Of a DNA stretch of 64,000 nt, positions 1-9,361 are shown in pieces. A program made the position numbers and the translations under genes. Position 1 is the stretch's first letter; each line of letters begins with the position of its first letter. Below the pieces are notes generated by a model, which was not told the origin of the DNA, made no database searches, and saw nothing but the letters and a program-made list of their open reading frames with translations. Source of the DNA: JASEGV01 sp947085405 (lineage in GTDB: Bacteria > Bacteroidota > Ignavibacteria > UBA10030 > BY39); contig CAMTWO010000005.1 of the NCBI GenBank assembly GCA_947085405.1, positions 1 through 64,000 on the forward strand, in the 5' to 3' direction.

Positions 1-13
1 AGTGTTTTCCGCT

Positions 14-74
14 CGACGATCCGCCGAAGGCGGAAAGTCGTCGACCTGAGGCGCCCGCCTGCCGTACGGGCAGG
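14..74. repeat. Two GC-rich palindromes at the window edge
   Basis: Two hairpin-forming palindromes lie just beyond the 3' end of the minus-strand gene that stops at 112. The first (14-43) is TCCGCC GAA GGCGGA, extended outwards by CGACGA/TCGTCG. The second (58-74) is CCTGCC/GGCAGG around GTACG. Neither is followed by a T-run on the minus strand, so a classic terminator is unlikely. The TCCGCC/GGCGGA core recurs at 28190-28204 and, with a longer loop, upstream of tRNA-Arg(ACG). This suggests a dispersed REP-like family; that link is inference. Confidence 0.6.
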
Positions 75-111
75 GATTTCATATGATTCAACATTTTTTT
101 AACCATTTCTT

Positions 112-1737
112 TTATTTTATTAATAATGCTTTCTTGGTTTCAATATTTTTTCCAGAAATCATACGATAATAGTATACACCACTCGCAAGTCCGCCAGCGT
201 CCCACTCAACCTGATGTTCGCCAGGTTCTTTCTTCTCATCGACCAATGTCGCTACTTCCCTTCCAAATACATCATATACTTTAATTATCACAAACGATGA
301 ATGTGTAATTTGATATTTGATATTTGTTATTGAATTAAAAGGATTAGGATAATTCTGATATAGCTTAAATTCGTCAGGAACTTCGTTCGATATCGGTATT
401 ACACTTGTCGGTTGAGAATATTTTAAAACTATTATATCTTTTGTAGCTCCACCTGGTGAAGCAACAGATATTGTTCCTGCAATATAAACATTTAAACTAT
501 TATCGACAATTATAGCTTTCGGGCTTGATATTGTATCGCTGTCGGGATATTTCTGAAGCCATACCTGATTTCCGTCTTTACCGTATTTGATCGTTGTAAT
601 CTTTGGTAGATTAATAATATCTTTGGTACTACCTGTTACATACACACACCCGAGCTTATCAACCGTTAAACCCTCCAGAAAATCTTCTGCATTTGCTGCA
701 CCATTGTATGCTTGTACCCACAATTGATTTCCGAGTGAATCGTATTTAATTGTGCAGAAATCATAATTATAGCTAGCTTCCCAGCCTGAAACAATAACAT
801 TTCCGAAGGGATCTACTTTGATAAATTTTCCCTCTGATTGGAAATATTGACCAGAACTATCATAAAATCGAATCCATTTTTGATTACCATTGTTGTCATA
901 TTTTATTGTAGCTATATCTCTATCATTTGTGCTGTCCATTGTCGCATAGCCTGTAACGTAAGTATTCCCGTTTTTATCAACGGCAATATCTTCAGCTTGA
1001 TCCCATCGATTTCCAGGTCCGTCCCACGTCTGTGCCCAACGCAGGTTGCCGTTCATATCGTAGCTTATGGTAAGAAAATCCATTGGCGAATATGGATATG
1101 ATTCAGTCTTACCTGCTATATGCAATCTTGTAAAATCATAACTATCCATACTGCTGGGCCATTCCATAATATCAAATAAACTACTATAATTTTTTGTCCA
1201 TATTGTATCTCCGCTTGAATTATATTTTACAGTGCCAATGTCACGCTCTGTACTTACGTTGCTTACTGATCCCATTACTAATGCATAAACATTTTCATTG
1301 TTATCTATTAACAAATCTTTAATTTCATGCATTCCTCCTCCGCTTCCTCTATATCTCTTCACCCACTGCTGAACTCCATTTGAATCATATTTTATAACTA
1401 TATAATCCACATCGCTTGCACCTACATACACATTGCCATGCAAGTCAACGGCAATCTGTTTTGGTCCGGCTGTTATCGGCATTGTACCTAAGTATCTCCT
1501 CGCCCACACCATCTGCCCGCTTGTGTTTATCTTCAATGTTACAAATCCCGGTGGTGAGTCCGCATCAGTACCTGTCACATACACATTCCCCAATGAGTCA
1601 ACCGCCATAGCTTTTACATAATCGCTACCGTTGCTCTGGCTGTTGTAGCGGGCTACCCATTCGAGGGTAACTTGTGCGTTTAGCATTCCGCTAATCACGA
1701 ATGCGATTAGAAAAGTTAATAGTATTTTTCTTTTCAT
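112..1737 (-). CDS. Secreted SBBP-type beta-propeller protein with T9SS sorting domain
   Basis: 541 residues. The first 21 residues form a signal peptide ending around NAQ. The body (about 25-440) repeats units of the type 'D..GNVYVTG....' followed by 'I.TIKY...G...W...Y', the pattern of SBBP/beta-propeller repeats, with at least seven copies. The C-terminal 85 residues contain YQNYPNPFNS, VYDVFGREV and a final 'KALLIK', the T9SS type A sorting domain. The protein is therefore predicted to cross the outer membrane through the type IX system and be cell-surface or released. Its ligand or enzymatic role is unknown; no catalytic motif is visible. It lies 24 bases upstream of prmC's stop side on the same strand and may be independently transcribed. 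Confidence 0.85.
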   Translation of the reverse strand: MKRKILLTFLIAFVISGMLNAQVTLEWVARYNSQSNGSDYVKAMAVDSLGNVYVTGTDADSPPGFVTLKINTSGQMVWARRYLGTMPITAGPKQIAVDLHGNVYVGASDVDYIVIKYDSNGVQQWVKRYRGSGGGMHEIKDLLIDNNENVYALVMGSVSNVSTERDIGTVKYNSSGDTIWTKNYSSLFDIMEWPSSMDSYDFTRLHIAGKTESYPYSPMDFLTISYDMNGNLRWAQTWDGPGNRWDQAEDIAVDKNGNTYVTGYATMDSTNDRDIATIKYDNNGNQKWIRFYDSSGQYFQSEGKFIKVDPFGNVIVSGWEASYNYDFCTIKYDSLGNQLWVQAYNGAANAEDFLEGLTVDKLGCVYVTGSTKDIINLPKITTIKYGKDGNQVWLQKYPDSDTISSPKAIIVDNSLNVYIAGTISVASPGGATKDIIVLKYSQPTSVIPISNEVPDEFKLYQNYPNPFNSITNIKYQITHSSFVIIKVYDVFGREVATLVDEKKEPGEHQVEWDAGGLASGVYYYRMISGKNIETKKALLIK

Positions 1738-1761
1738 TGTGTAATTCTCCTCAAATATCCT

Positions 1762-2637
1762 TTATTTACTCCACCTTGCTTTAATAACTCTATCGTTAAG
1801 ACCGTAATCTCTTATTGTTTCGATTTTATGATAACCGAACTGAGAACAAATTTTGGTTACTTCTGCACTTTGATTGTAGGCAATTTCAAGAAAAAGCCAC
1901 CCGTTTTCTTTGAAAATGTTTCGCGCAACATCCGCTATTCGCCTGTGATAGGTTAAGCCATCGCTGTCGTCAGTCGTTGCAGAGTGTGGTTCATACAAAC
2001 GTATTTCTTCTTGAATTCCTAAAAATTCGTTTCTCGAAATGTAAGGCGGATTTGAAACGATTACATCGAAATTAGGAAGCCCGGAAACATCGTCGAAAAC
2101 ATTTAGCTGTTTTAAATCAATTCTATCGGAAACTCCATTTGCATCAACATTAGTTTTTGCTACTTCGATTGCCGGTCTGCTGGCATCAATACCTGTAACA
2201 TTTGCAGCAGGAATAAATTTTGCCAGGCTCACTGTAATGTTTCCGCTTCCGACACCAATATCGAGAATATCTAAGCTGTTTGTATAATTCTTACACGTTT
2301 CTACAACTGCCTCGACTAATATTTCGGTTTCGGGACGAGGGATTAAAACACGTTTATCAACTTTGAACTTCAGTCCCATAAACTCAGCCTCACCAACTAT
2401 GTATTGCAATGGCTCGCGATTTAACCGCCGTTTAAATAATGCTTTGAATGAGTTTAATTCCGACTCGCGCAGCGGTTTATCATAATGCAAATATAAATCA
2501 ATTCGATTTTTATAATTAAGCGTGTGGCAAATCAGTAACTCAGCATTCAACCGTGCATCATCGAAGCCTTTTTCCTTCAGATAATTTGCCGACCAATCTA
2601 CTAATTTTTTTATTGTCCAAGTATTTTCGCTGCTCAT
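1762..2637 (-). CDS. prmC: Peptide chain release factor N5-glutamine methyltransferase PrmC
   Basis: 291 residues, normal length for PrmC (HemK). The enzyme methylates the glutamine of the GGQ motif in release factors RF1/RF2 with S-adenosylmethionine, in the cytoplasm. The SAM-binding motif I is ILDIGVGSGN at 124-133 and the catalytic NPPY is at 196-199; the N-terminal helical domain that binds the release factor occupies about 1-90. The start codon shares one base with the stop of the upstream gene (TAATG), so the pair is probably translationally coupled. prmC usually follows prfA; here its upstream partner is instead an outer-membrane-like protein. Confidence 0.95.
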   Translation of the reverse strand: MSSENTWTIKKLVDWSANYLKEKGFDDARLNAELLICHTLNYKNRIDLYLHYDKPLRESELNSFKALFKRRLNREPLQYIVGEAEFMGLKFKVDKRVLIPRPETEILVEAVVETCKNYTNSLDILDIGVGSGNITVSLAKFIPAANVTGIDASRPAIEVAKTNVDANGVSDRIDLKQLNVFDDVSGLPNFDVIVSNPPYISRNEFLGIQEEIRLYEPHSATTDDSDGLTYHRRIADVARNIFKENGWLFLEIAYNQSAEVTKICSQFGYHKIETIRDYGLNDRVIKARWSK

Positions 2638-3551
2638 TATGATGGAAGAGAAATAAAGAAGCTTAAGCTCAGCCTGATTTGCGTATCTGCTATACCTTTG
2701 TAGTTGCTTTGATAACGAATTCCAGTATCAAAAAGTAGCACTTTGGAAACTGCACTCCTGATTCCAACCACCATCAAACCTCTTTGTTTCGGTACGATGG
2801 TTCTATTTTTTGTGTTGACATTAAAATAAGGCATCGTTTGGGCTTCGAACATAAATTGAGTCCTCTCGTTAATCGTATAAATTAACCCACCGAAAAGGTA
2901 AACCAACTGTTTCTTATTAATTGCACCATCATCGGTGTACTCATACATATAGTTCCAACCCAATCGAATATTCCGATAACGCAAATCGCTTATACCACCC
3001 CCTGCGTGCAGTGAAAGATTTTCATTTGCGTTTTTGCTGAATGCGATGAACGCTGTAGTTATGCGAGCTTCGTAATCAACATTACGTAACCCCTCGTTAT
3101 ACAAGTCAGGTTCGGAGGCTCGAATACCGGACTCATAAATTTTTGTCCTATCCCAATCGTTCGATGATCTCAAACCGATAGCAATTACTGGATAAGTTGC
3201 TGTGCCTTTGTATATTTTCGACTTCAATGTGATTGTGGGGATATTTTGATTGACATTCGCAAGAGCACCCAACAAAGAACCGGTATTGACTTCAATATCT
3301 GCAATACCTCCGAGTCCCAAAGCAACGTTACCAAGAAATGCTGAGCTTTCCTCAAAACCAAATGCACCTCCTAAAATAATATTTAAGTCTAACGACTTCA
3401 AAACATCGGCGGTCGGGGTTGCAAAAATCCGATTCAGATCATGGGGAAATTGAAATGTTTTTGTCTCCTTATCATTATCATCCTGGCTTGCAGATGAGAA
3501 ACAATAACCGGGGAGGATAAGCATAAACAGAATGACTGATTTCTTTATCAT
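2637..3551 (-). CDS. Putative outer-membrane beta-barrel protein of unknown function
   Basis: About 304 residues from the ATG at 3551. A TTG six codons further upstream is possible, but the Shine-Dalgarno sequence AAAGGAG (3560-3566) would then lie inside the coding region, so 3551 is preferred. The N-terminus (MIKKSVILFMLILPGYCFSS) is a signal peptide. The rest consists of alternating short strands with aromatic residues and loops rich in N, D and G (for example FALG-like 'GGAFGFEESSAFLGNVALGLGG' character), which resembles a transmembrane beta barrel. I do not recognise a named family. Its stop overlaps the prmC start by one base. Confidence 0.6.
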   Translation of the reverse strand: MIKKSVILFMLILPGYCFSSASQDDNDKETKTFQFPHDLNRIFATPTADVLKSLDLNIILGGAFGFEESSAFLGNVALGLGGIADIEVNTGSLLGALANVNQNIPTITLKSKIYKGTATYPVIAIGLRSSNDWDRTKIYESGIRASEPDLYNEGLRNVDYEARITTAFIAFSKNANENLSLHAGGGISDLRYRNIRLGWNYMYEYTDDGAINKKQLVYLFGGLIYTINERTQFMFEAQTMPYFNVNTKNRTIVPKQRGLMVVGIRSAVSKVLLFDTGIRYQSNYKGIADTQIRLSLSFFISLPS

Positions 3552-3559
3552 AACCTCAA

Positions 3560-3566
3560 CTCCTTT
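3560..3566 (-). promoter_or_regulatory. Ribosome binding site fixing the start at 3551
   Basis: Minus-strand AAAGGAG, eight bases before the ATG at 3551. This strong site decides between that ATG and an in-frame TTG at 3569. Confidence 0.7.
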
Positions 3567-3631
3567 CAAATAATATTGTTTATATAATCTGCTTTAATTA
3601 TAAATAATGTTGGAGATAATAACAAACAGAG

Positions 3632-6600
3632 CTATACGCAGGTTGATTCTTCAACAAAACTTTGAGTTTGAATTTGCGGAATGACTGGATTCGCGTTGTG
3701 CATTGTCTGCAAATACCTCTTCAGGAAATATGCAATTGTTTCAATACGAATCTTGATTGAACCTTTTGGCTTGTTCTCATCAATATCTTTGAAACAGAAA
3801 TACGGTGTCCGGCTTGCTTCAACAATTTCCTGAATCAACGAATAAACCGGGGCATCGTGACCGCAGCGGAAGTTAGATAATTCGAGTGCTACCAAGTTGG
3901 GATGGCGCGCTACAAATTTAGCCCCCCATATTTTGTGATTTGTATTTTCACTATACGAGTTTTTCCAAACATCATTTATATCCATCGGGTGAGCATCATC
4001 ATCGGAAAAAACCTTTTCTAAAATATCATCATCCGTTGGAAGCGAATCCTGTGTAAGAATCGGGTAACCTAATTTTTGAAATTCTTCAAGTATTCCGTGG
4101 CTAATCCCCGGATCGTTGTGATATGGGCGTGCAAGCACGACAATTCCGATTCGATTTTCATACTCGAGCATCTCTAAAATTTCTCTCCCTTTTTGCTTCA
4201 AATCCTTTTGGAAATTTTGCAATGCGGTGTAACCGATTTCAACTGCTCTTGAATTTTCGCTTTTAGTTAAACCTAAATACATTTCAAGTTCATTGAACAT
4301 TTGCCGTTTAGTAAGTTCAGGTTCCAGCAAATTCAAGAACGGATTTAAATATTTAACGCCAAATTCTTCGAATAAATCTTTTTCTTTTGTGAATGCGGCT
4401 TTTACTGTGAATGGAGTTGCAACTGCCGTCGGACACCCGCGATGGTCAACACAATTTATTATGTCGCTCGGCATCGAATCGATGCTCGGGAAAAATATGT
4501 AGTCGAGCTTCTTCTTATTATTCTGAACATAAAGCAAATTGTGCACGTGCGGAATCGCAAGTTTACTCGGATAACAGGGATCGATATTCCCGCGTTTCGC
4601 ACCATCCCGATAAAGCTTCTCGGAAGTGAAATCGGAGTAAACAATGTTGCCAGGCAATATTCCTAAACTTTCGAAATATGCACTAAAGAACGGATTGAGT
4701 GTATATAAATTTAAGAGACGCGGAATTCCGATTACTAATTTCTCACGTTTCAATTTTAAGAAGTTGACTCTCTTTTGTTTTTTGCTCAGAACAATCTTAT
4801 GCGGTTTGTCGGCTATTACTTCCGGTTTCACCGGCTGCCATACTTTATATCCTGCATAATCAAGCATATTCGGATTAGCTGCTTTTGCTTTTTCAATCTG
4901 TTTTTGAATTTCTTTCATTCCATCTAAATTATCGACTGCACCTTTTTCGCACGTTGCTATGATGATTCGTTCTTTATGGATGCCCAAAACTTCCTCTGCA
5001 AAATCAGGTTCTATCTGTTCCACCCGTCCCGACCGCATCATTTCAGCTCCCTGTTTATAACTGAAAGTGCCATTTAATTCTGAATCATTAGTTGCTGTTG
5101 TGAAAATATCTATGAATGTGCGGAGACATTTATTTTTGCAATAAAGGCATCGTGTTTCTTCGCTGCGTGTAGTTTGATATTTGATTGAAGCGACTGCATC
5201 GAAACCGATGAACCGTGTTTTCATTCCTTCCGAAAATAAACGTGATGCTTCGAGCGACACACCGATTGCACCACTCTCACCGGTGTGCGGATGGACACGC
5301 AGTGTCGGTTCACCATTCAAACCGCTATAACGCGATTGGATAAAATCAATTTGTGCTTTTACTGCGGCTAAATTATTTTGAGTTCCCCCCTGTAGAACGA
5401 AGTGCCTGCCAAACTTTGAAACATTAGGCATTTGTGCGATGTAAAGCCAGATGTTCTTTGGTAAAACTTTAGCAAGTCCCGCTAAAATTTCTTCCTGCTT
5501 CCAACCCTGGCGCTGAAAATCGACTAAGTCGGATTGTAAAAAAACCGCACAACCGTAACTGAATTCAGGAACCCGACGCGCCTTGAATGCATTCTCGGCA
5601 TAATCTTCTACATTAAATCCCAAACTCTCTGCCGTTGCCTGCAAAAAATAACCGTTGCCTGCTGAACACTGGGTATTGAGTTTGAAATCTATTACTCGTC
5701 TATCTTTTAGAATTATAATTTTAATATCCTGTCCGCCTACATCGCAAATTACATCCACCTCATCAAAGTAATGCAATGCTGAAATCGTGTGGGCAACAGT
5801 TTCTACAAGCGCCACATCAGCTCCGATACAATCTTTTAAAATATCTTTTGCATAACCTGTAACACCAACACCGAGCACATTTAGCCGAGCGCCTTGCGAT
5901 TCGATTTTATTTTGTAAATTGAGAAGAATTTCTTTTGTATCTTCGATAGGATTGCCTTTTGATAAACGATACTCTTTAGCAATTACGTTTTTATTCGTAT
6001 CCAAAAGAACAGCTTTTGTTGAAGTGGAGCCACCATCCACACCGATAAAAATATTCACGACTTCATTTTTGTAATAATGTGGGGGGATAAATTCAGGTAT
6101 CCGATATTTTTCTGCAAACATTCTCGCTTCATCTTCACTCCGACACAATCCTGCACTGCTTAATTTACTTTTCATGTTTTCGCGATCAGAGTGAACAAAT
6201 TCGTATAACTTTTGCCAACCTTTATATATTCCAACAGTTGCTGGTTCAGTTTTACCAAACTCAACCGCTCCAATCGCCGCATATAACTCTGCATTCTGCG
6301 GGACTTTTATCAGAGAGGCAGGGTCGATATTATTTGGTATTTCAATATTTCTTTCTTTCCAAATTGCGGGGATGCTTGCTTGCCAAGCTTCGACCATTCC
6401 GGGTAAAAAAGTATTCGGACCGCCTAAGAGTAAAACTTCAGGTAAGAGAGTATTTCCACGAGTAAGAACAGTTAGGTTTTGCTGGACAATAGATTCGAAT
6501 AGCGAAGCCATCAATTCATAAGTGGATACTCCTTGCTTCTGTAACGAGTTTATATCAGTTTCGGCAAACACTCCACATTTACCTGCAACCGAGTGAATTT

Positions 6601-7126
6601 TTACACCTTTGTACCGGTAATTGCCTAATTCGGTAGTCGGAATATTTAACTTAGCTGCAATTTTATCAATGACCGAACCAGTTCCGCCGGCGCATTTATC
6701 GTTCATCGATGCAATTTTTTTGTTGCCGTTGTGTGATTTTTTGAAGATAATAATTTTGGCGTCTTGCCCACCGAGTTCGATTACTGATTTAACTTTGGGA
6801 TGATATTTTTCGACTGCAAAGGATAGTGCGTTAACTTCTTGCACGAACTTACCGCCAATTAATTCAGCTAAATCGTGGGCACCGCTGCCTGTAACAAATA
6901 TTCTGAAATCTCCCGGCTTTAAGTTTAGTTCGTTCTCGATTCGTTGTAAAAAGTCGAGCACTTTTTCGGAAAGACGGGTTTCGTGCCGCCTGTAGTCGCT
7001 CCAGATTATTTTATCGGTACGCAAATCAACCACGACACCTTTAACTGTGGTCGAACCGATATCAAGTCCGACTGCGAGTGTGTAGTTATTGTTGGATTTT
7101 GTTTCGTATGTATTTTCAATTCTCAT
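3632..7126 (-). CDS. Duplicated acyl-CoA dehydratase activase (BadF/BadG/BcrA/BcrD ATPase) with DUF2229 region
   Basis: 1164 residues. Two ASKHA/BadF-type ATPase domains lie in tandem: the first has GLDIGSTTVKG (20-30), ELGGQDAK (117-124) and cysteines C145 and C184; the second has GVDGGSTSTKA (362-372), DVGGQDIK (462-469) and cysteines C487 and C526. Both halves keep the same 39-residue Cys-Cys spacing, fitting a bridging [4Fe-4S] cluster as in 2-hydroxyglutaryl-CoA dehydratase activators (HgdC). A C660-x2-C-x3-C motif follows, then a DUF2229-like region (about 790-1100). Related proteins are usually about 1400 residues and include a further C-terminal part, which here is the separate gene at 7677-9290. 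Family members use ATP to deliver a low-potential electron to a radical dehydratase; the substrate here is unknown and no dehydratase subunits are in the window. Confidence 0.88.
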   Translation of the reverse strand: MRIENTYETKSNNNYTLAVGLDIGSTTVKGVVVDLRTDKIIWSDYRRHETRLSEKVLDFLQRIENELNLKPGDFRIFVTGSGAHDLAELIGGKFVQEVNALSFAVEKYHPKVKSVIELGGQDAKIIIFKKSHNGNKKIASMNDKCAGGTGSVIDKIAAKLNIPTTELGNYRYKGVKIHSVAGKCGVFAETDINSLQKQGVSTYELMASLFESIVQQNLTVLTRGNTLLPEVLLLGGPNTFLPGMVEAWQASIPAIWKERNIEIPNNIDPASLIKVPQNAELYAAIGAVEFGKTEPATVGIYKGWQKLYEFVHSDRENMKSKLSSAGLCRSEDEARMFAEKYRIPEFIPPHYYKNEVVNIFIGVDGGSTSTKAVLLDTNKNVIAKEYRLSKGNPIEDTKEILLNLQNKIESQGARLNVLGVGVTGYAKDILKDCIGADVALVETVAHTISALHYFDEVDVICDVGGQDIKIIILKDRRVIDFKLNTQCSAGNGYFLQATAESLGFNVEDYAENAFKARRVPEFSYGCAVFLQSDLVDFQRQGWKQEEILAGLAKVLPKNIWLYIAQMPNVSKFGRHFVLQGGTQNNLAAVKAQIDFIQSRYSGLNGEPTLRVHPHTGESGAIGVSLEASRLFSEGMKTRFIGFDAVASIKYQTTRSEETRCLYCKNKCLRTFIDIFTTATNDSELNGTFSYKQGAEMMRSGRVEQIEPDFAEEVLGIHKERIIIATCEKGAVDNLDGMKEIQKQIEKAKAANPNMLDYAGYKVWQPVKPEVIADKPHKIVLSKKQKRVNFLKLKREKLVIGIPRLLNLYTLNPFFSAYFESLGILPGNIVYSDFTSEKLYRDGAKRGNIDPCYPSKLAIPHVHNLLYVQNNKKKLDYIFFPSIDSMPSDIINCVDHRGCPTAVATPFTVKAAFTKEKDLFEEFGVKYLNPFLNLLEPELTKRQMFNELEMYLGLTKSENSRAVEIGYTALQNFQKDLKQKGREILEMLEYENRIGIVVLARPYHNDPGISHGILEEFQKLGYPILTQDSLPTDDDILEKVFSDDDAHPMDINDVWKNSYSENTNHKIWGAKFVARHPNLVALELSNFRCGHDAPVYSLIQEIVEASRTPYFCFKDIDENKPKGSIKIRIETIAYFLKRYLQTMHNANPVIPQIQTQSFVEESTCV

Positions 7127-7151
7127 TTCTTATTGGGTTAGTAAGCAATTG

Positions 7152-7661
7152 ACAGTTGGCAATTGGCAATATAATATTTATAACGTTCGATTATTTCTTT
7201 TAACATTTTTCGACTTATATTTTTCTGGATATTCAATCATATCATTTAGTAAACATCCAATTTCACTAGCTTCTTTTAATAAACTCTTCTCCATGTCCTT
7301 ATTTATATACCCGCACTCAAATGCGAAGTCGATCCATACTTGTGTTTCGCTATTTTCCATATCAGCATCACTCACCTTCGCAACGAAATGATTGGGGTAT
7401 TGCCGTTTCCTGTACGATTCGGAGATATTCGAACAAACTGACCTCGATGATTTTCTGATCTGTAAAGTGAGCGAAAATATTTCTTCTTTTGGAAAATTTT
7501 TAGTAATATTGAATATTTTCATAGCAAGTTTAAAAGCCTTTTTATAAACAATTAAATCTTTGAAATCACCCATACCGTGTTCTCTTTCATCAGTTTCTTC
7601 TTCGTTTTTTTAAAACACGCACAAGACTACTGCCAACCGCAAACTGCCGACTGCCAACTGT
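7152..7661. mobile_element. Candidate inverted-repeat cassette carrying an S23-type gene
   Basis: The four-helix-bundle gene at 7178-7573 is framed by imperfect 19-base inverted repeats: 7152-7170 (ACAGTTGGCAATTGGCAAT) and 7643-7661, whose reverse complement is ACAGTTGGCAGTCGGCAGT, 16 of 19 identical. The segment separates two genes (3632-7126 and 7677-9290) that look like parts of one protein. No transposase is present. The boundaries and the idea that it moves as a unit are inference. Confidence 0.45.
7178..7573 (-). CDS. Four-helix bundle protein (23S rRNA intervening-sequence S23 family)
   Basis: 131 residues. The N-terminal pattern 'F.DL.VYKKAF.LA..IF..T..FPKEE.FSL..QIRKSSRSV.SNI.E.Y.R' and the closing 'L..E..EI..LL..MI.Y' are those of the S23/IVP four-helix bundle family, first described from open reading frames inside 23S rRNA intervening sequences. 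Members also occur free in many Bacteroidota genomes with no established function; a nucleic-acid-binding role is suspected from basic residues but unproven. No 23S rRNA is near this copy. It lies inside a pair of imperfect inverted repeats between the two activase-type genes. Confidence 0.85.
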   Translation of the reverse strand: MGDFKDLIVYKKAFKLAMKIFNITKNFPKEEIFSLTLQIRKSSRSVCSNISESYRKRQYPNHFVAKVSDADMENSETQVWIDFAFECGYINKDMEKSLLKEASEIGCLLNDMIEYPEKYKSKNVKRNNRTL

Positions 7662-7676
7662 AACATCACTGTTGAA

Positions 7677-9290
7677 CTACTTCATTTTGAATATCTCACT
7701 GACACGATAAACTGTGCTTGCTGCTCTCGAAACTACTCCTTCAACTCTCGGAATATGGAAGAATGGATTTTGCATTTCTGGATTTTTTAAGATGAACTTT
7801 CTCACTTTTTCTTCAGTCAAACCTGTTTCATCCAAAGATTTTTCGTACTCTAATTTACAGCGGACACGCGCCTCGGTCAGACCCATCTGCACACGACTGT
7901 ATGCGTTTATTTCCCCTTCTGCTGAAGTTTCAATCGGTAAAAACAACATATCGGGATGATGCGAAGTTACTACCGAATGAACACCATCACTCTGTGTGCT
8001 CGGTAAACATCCGAACGGTTTAAGCGATAAAACTAAATGTGATAGATGGTTTTTAGTATAATAAATACTTTTCGAAACTTCTAAATGCCCTTCGCCCCCT
8101 TTTGCACGTGTGTTGTAATATTTATGTGCAAGCTGTTCCAGTTGGTATTGGTTGCTTAAAGATTGGGGGAGATTGCTCATCGATTTTCTGAAACGATTAT
8201 ATTCTTTTTTTAATAGCATTTCTCCGAACTTTATTAAAAACTTCGACCGAAAGTATTTAACCCCATATTCTTTTCTATCCGAAATAAACTGATTTCCGTC
8301 GTATAGAAGATACAACAACCAATTTGTAACTGGTTCTGTAATAATTTCTGCCCCTTCATTTTCTAAATACCTGAACATCTTAAAGTTACCATCGCCTTCG
8401 GTAGTTTGTGCCCAAAACTCACCTGTGATTTTTATCTTAGGCACTACTCGAAGCGGGTCGGTTTTTACAGCTTTTAATTTTTCGTTGATTATATGTAACG
8501 CATCGGGATATACATCGCATAATAACTGATCGGTTAGTAGTGCATAAATACTTTTCGATTTTGAACGGGTTAATTTTTGAAATACTTTTACAATTTTAGA
8601 TTCACTCAGCATCGATTGTTTATTTTTGATGGTTTGATAAATTTTTTCTGTTGCATCGGCTAAAATTCTATCCGTTTCACCTTTATTAATTTCATACGGT
8701 CGGATTTTATTACCGAGATCGTTAATAATATCAGCAAGCACGAGACCGTTAAGAATACCGAGAAAAAACTCCTCATTCAGAAGCAAACCATTACCTTGTT
8801 TCGACTGATCGAAGCCTTCGAATTGTTGAAACACTAAAACACGGAAACCACCGAATCCTGAATTCTTCAAAGCTAACCTGAATTCATTCTCATACATACC
8901 GAACCTACACGGACCGCAAGCACCTGCCGTGAAGAATACATAGTTTTTTAAAATATCAGATTTTGTCATTCCGCCTGCTTCTAATTTTTTCAGATAATTA
9001 ACGAGGTTACCGACTGTGAAATAAGCGGGGTTGCACATTCCATTGTTGCAATACTCACGACCGACGTGGTATGCTTCAATATTTGGGGTTGGAAGGTCTT
9101 GAACTTTGTAGCCCAGCCCTTCAATACCAGCTCGCACAAAATAATCGTGGCGTGCTGTGAAACCACCGAGTAAGATAGTAGTGCTTTGTTTTTCGCCGAC
9201 TAAAAATGGTAACTCTTCAAAACGTTTGTAATGTTGAGTCGTTTCAACAATACCACGAAGCGTATTAATATTTGTTTGTGAATTTTTCAT
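7677..9290 (-). CDS. 2-hydroxyacyl-CoA dehydratase activase-related protein (detached C-terminal part)
   Basis: 537 residues with a good start: ATG at 9290 preceded by AAAGGCGGG. It contains the cysteine-bearing motifs GREYCNNGMCNPAYF (about 68-82) and FFTAGACGPCRFGMYE (about 119-134), followed by 'GFGGFRVLVFQQFEGF', typical of the D-component-like region found at the C-terminal end of the giant activase proteins. The cysteines are candidates for an iron-sulfur cluster. The downstream gene at 3632-7126 carries the ATPase part, so the two most likely act as one complex. Substrate unknown. Between the two lies the S23-type gene cassette. Confidence 0.8.
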   Translation of the reverse strand: MKNSQTNINTLRGIVETTQHYKRFEELPFLVGEKQSTTILLGGFTARHDYFVRAGIEGLGYKVQDLPTPNIEAYHVGREYCNNGMCNPAYFTVGNLVNYLKKLEAGGMTKSDILKNYVFFTAGACGPCRFGMYENEFRLALKNSGFGGFRVLVFQQFEGFDQSKQGNGLLLNEEFFLGILNGLVLADIINDLGNKIRPYEINKGETDRILADATEKIYQTIKNKQSMLSESKIVKVFQKLTRSKSKSIYALLTDQLLCDVYPDALHIINEKLKAVKTDPLRVVPKIKITGEFWAQTTEGDGNFKMFRYLENEGAEIITEPVTNWLLYLLYDGNQFISDRKEYGVKYFRSKFLIKFGEMLLKKEYNRFRKSMSNLPQSLSNQYQLEQLAHKYYNTRAKGGEGHLEVSKSIYYTKNHLSHLVLSLKPFGCLPSTQSDGVHSVVTSHHPDMLFLPIETSAEGEINAYSRVQMGLTEARVRCKLEYEKSLDETGLTEEKVRKFILKNPEMQNPFFHIPRVEGVVSRAASTVYRVSEIFKMK

Positions 9291-9329
9291 CCCGCCTTTT
9301 TAATTAATAAAAATTATTATAGAAATAAT

Positions 9330-9352
9330 ACACAGCCCAAAATATGCTGTGT
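9330..9352 (-). terminator. Weak hairpin, possible terminator
   Basis: ACACAG (9330-9335) and CTGTGT (9347-9352) form a six-base stem, followed on the minus strand by an A/T-rich stretch. It lies just beyond the stop of the small open frame at 9362 and before the gene at 9290. The stem is short, so this is only a candidate. Confidence 0.3.
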
Positions 9353-9361
9353 TATACGGGA

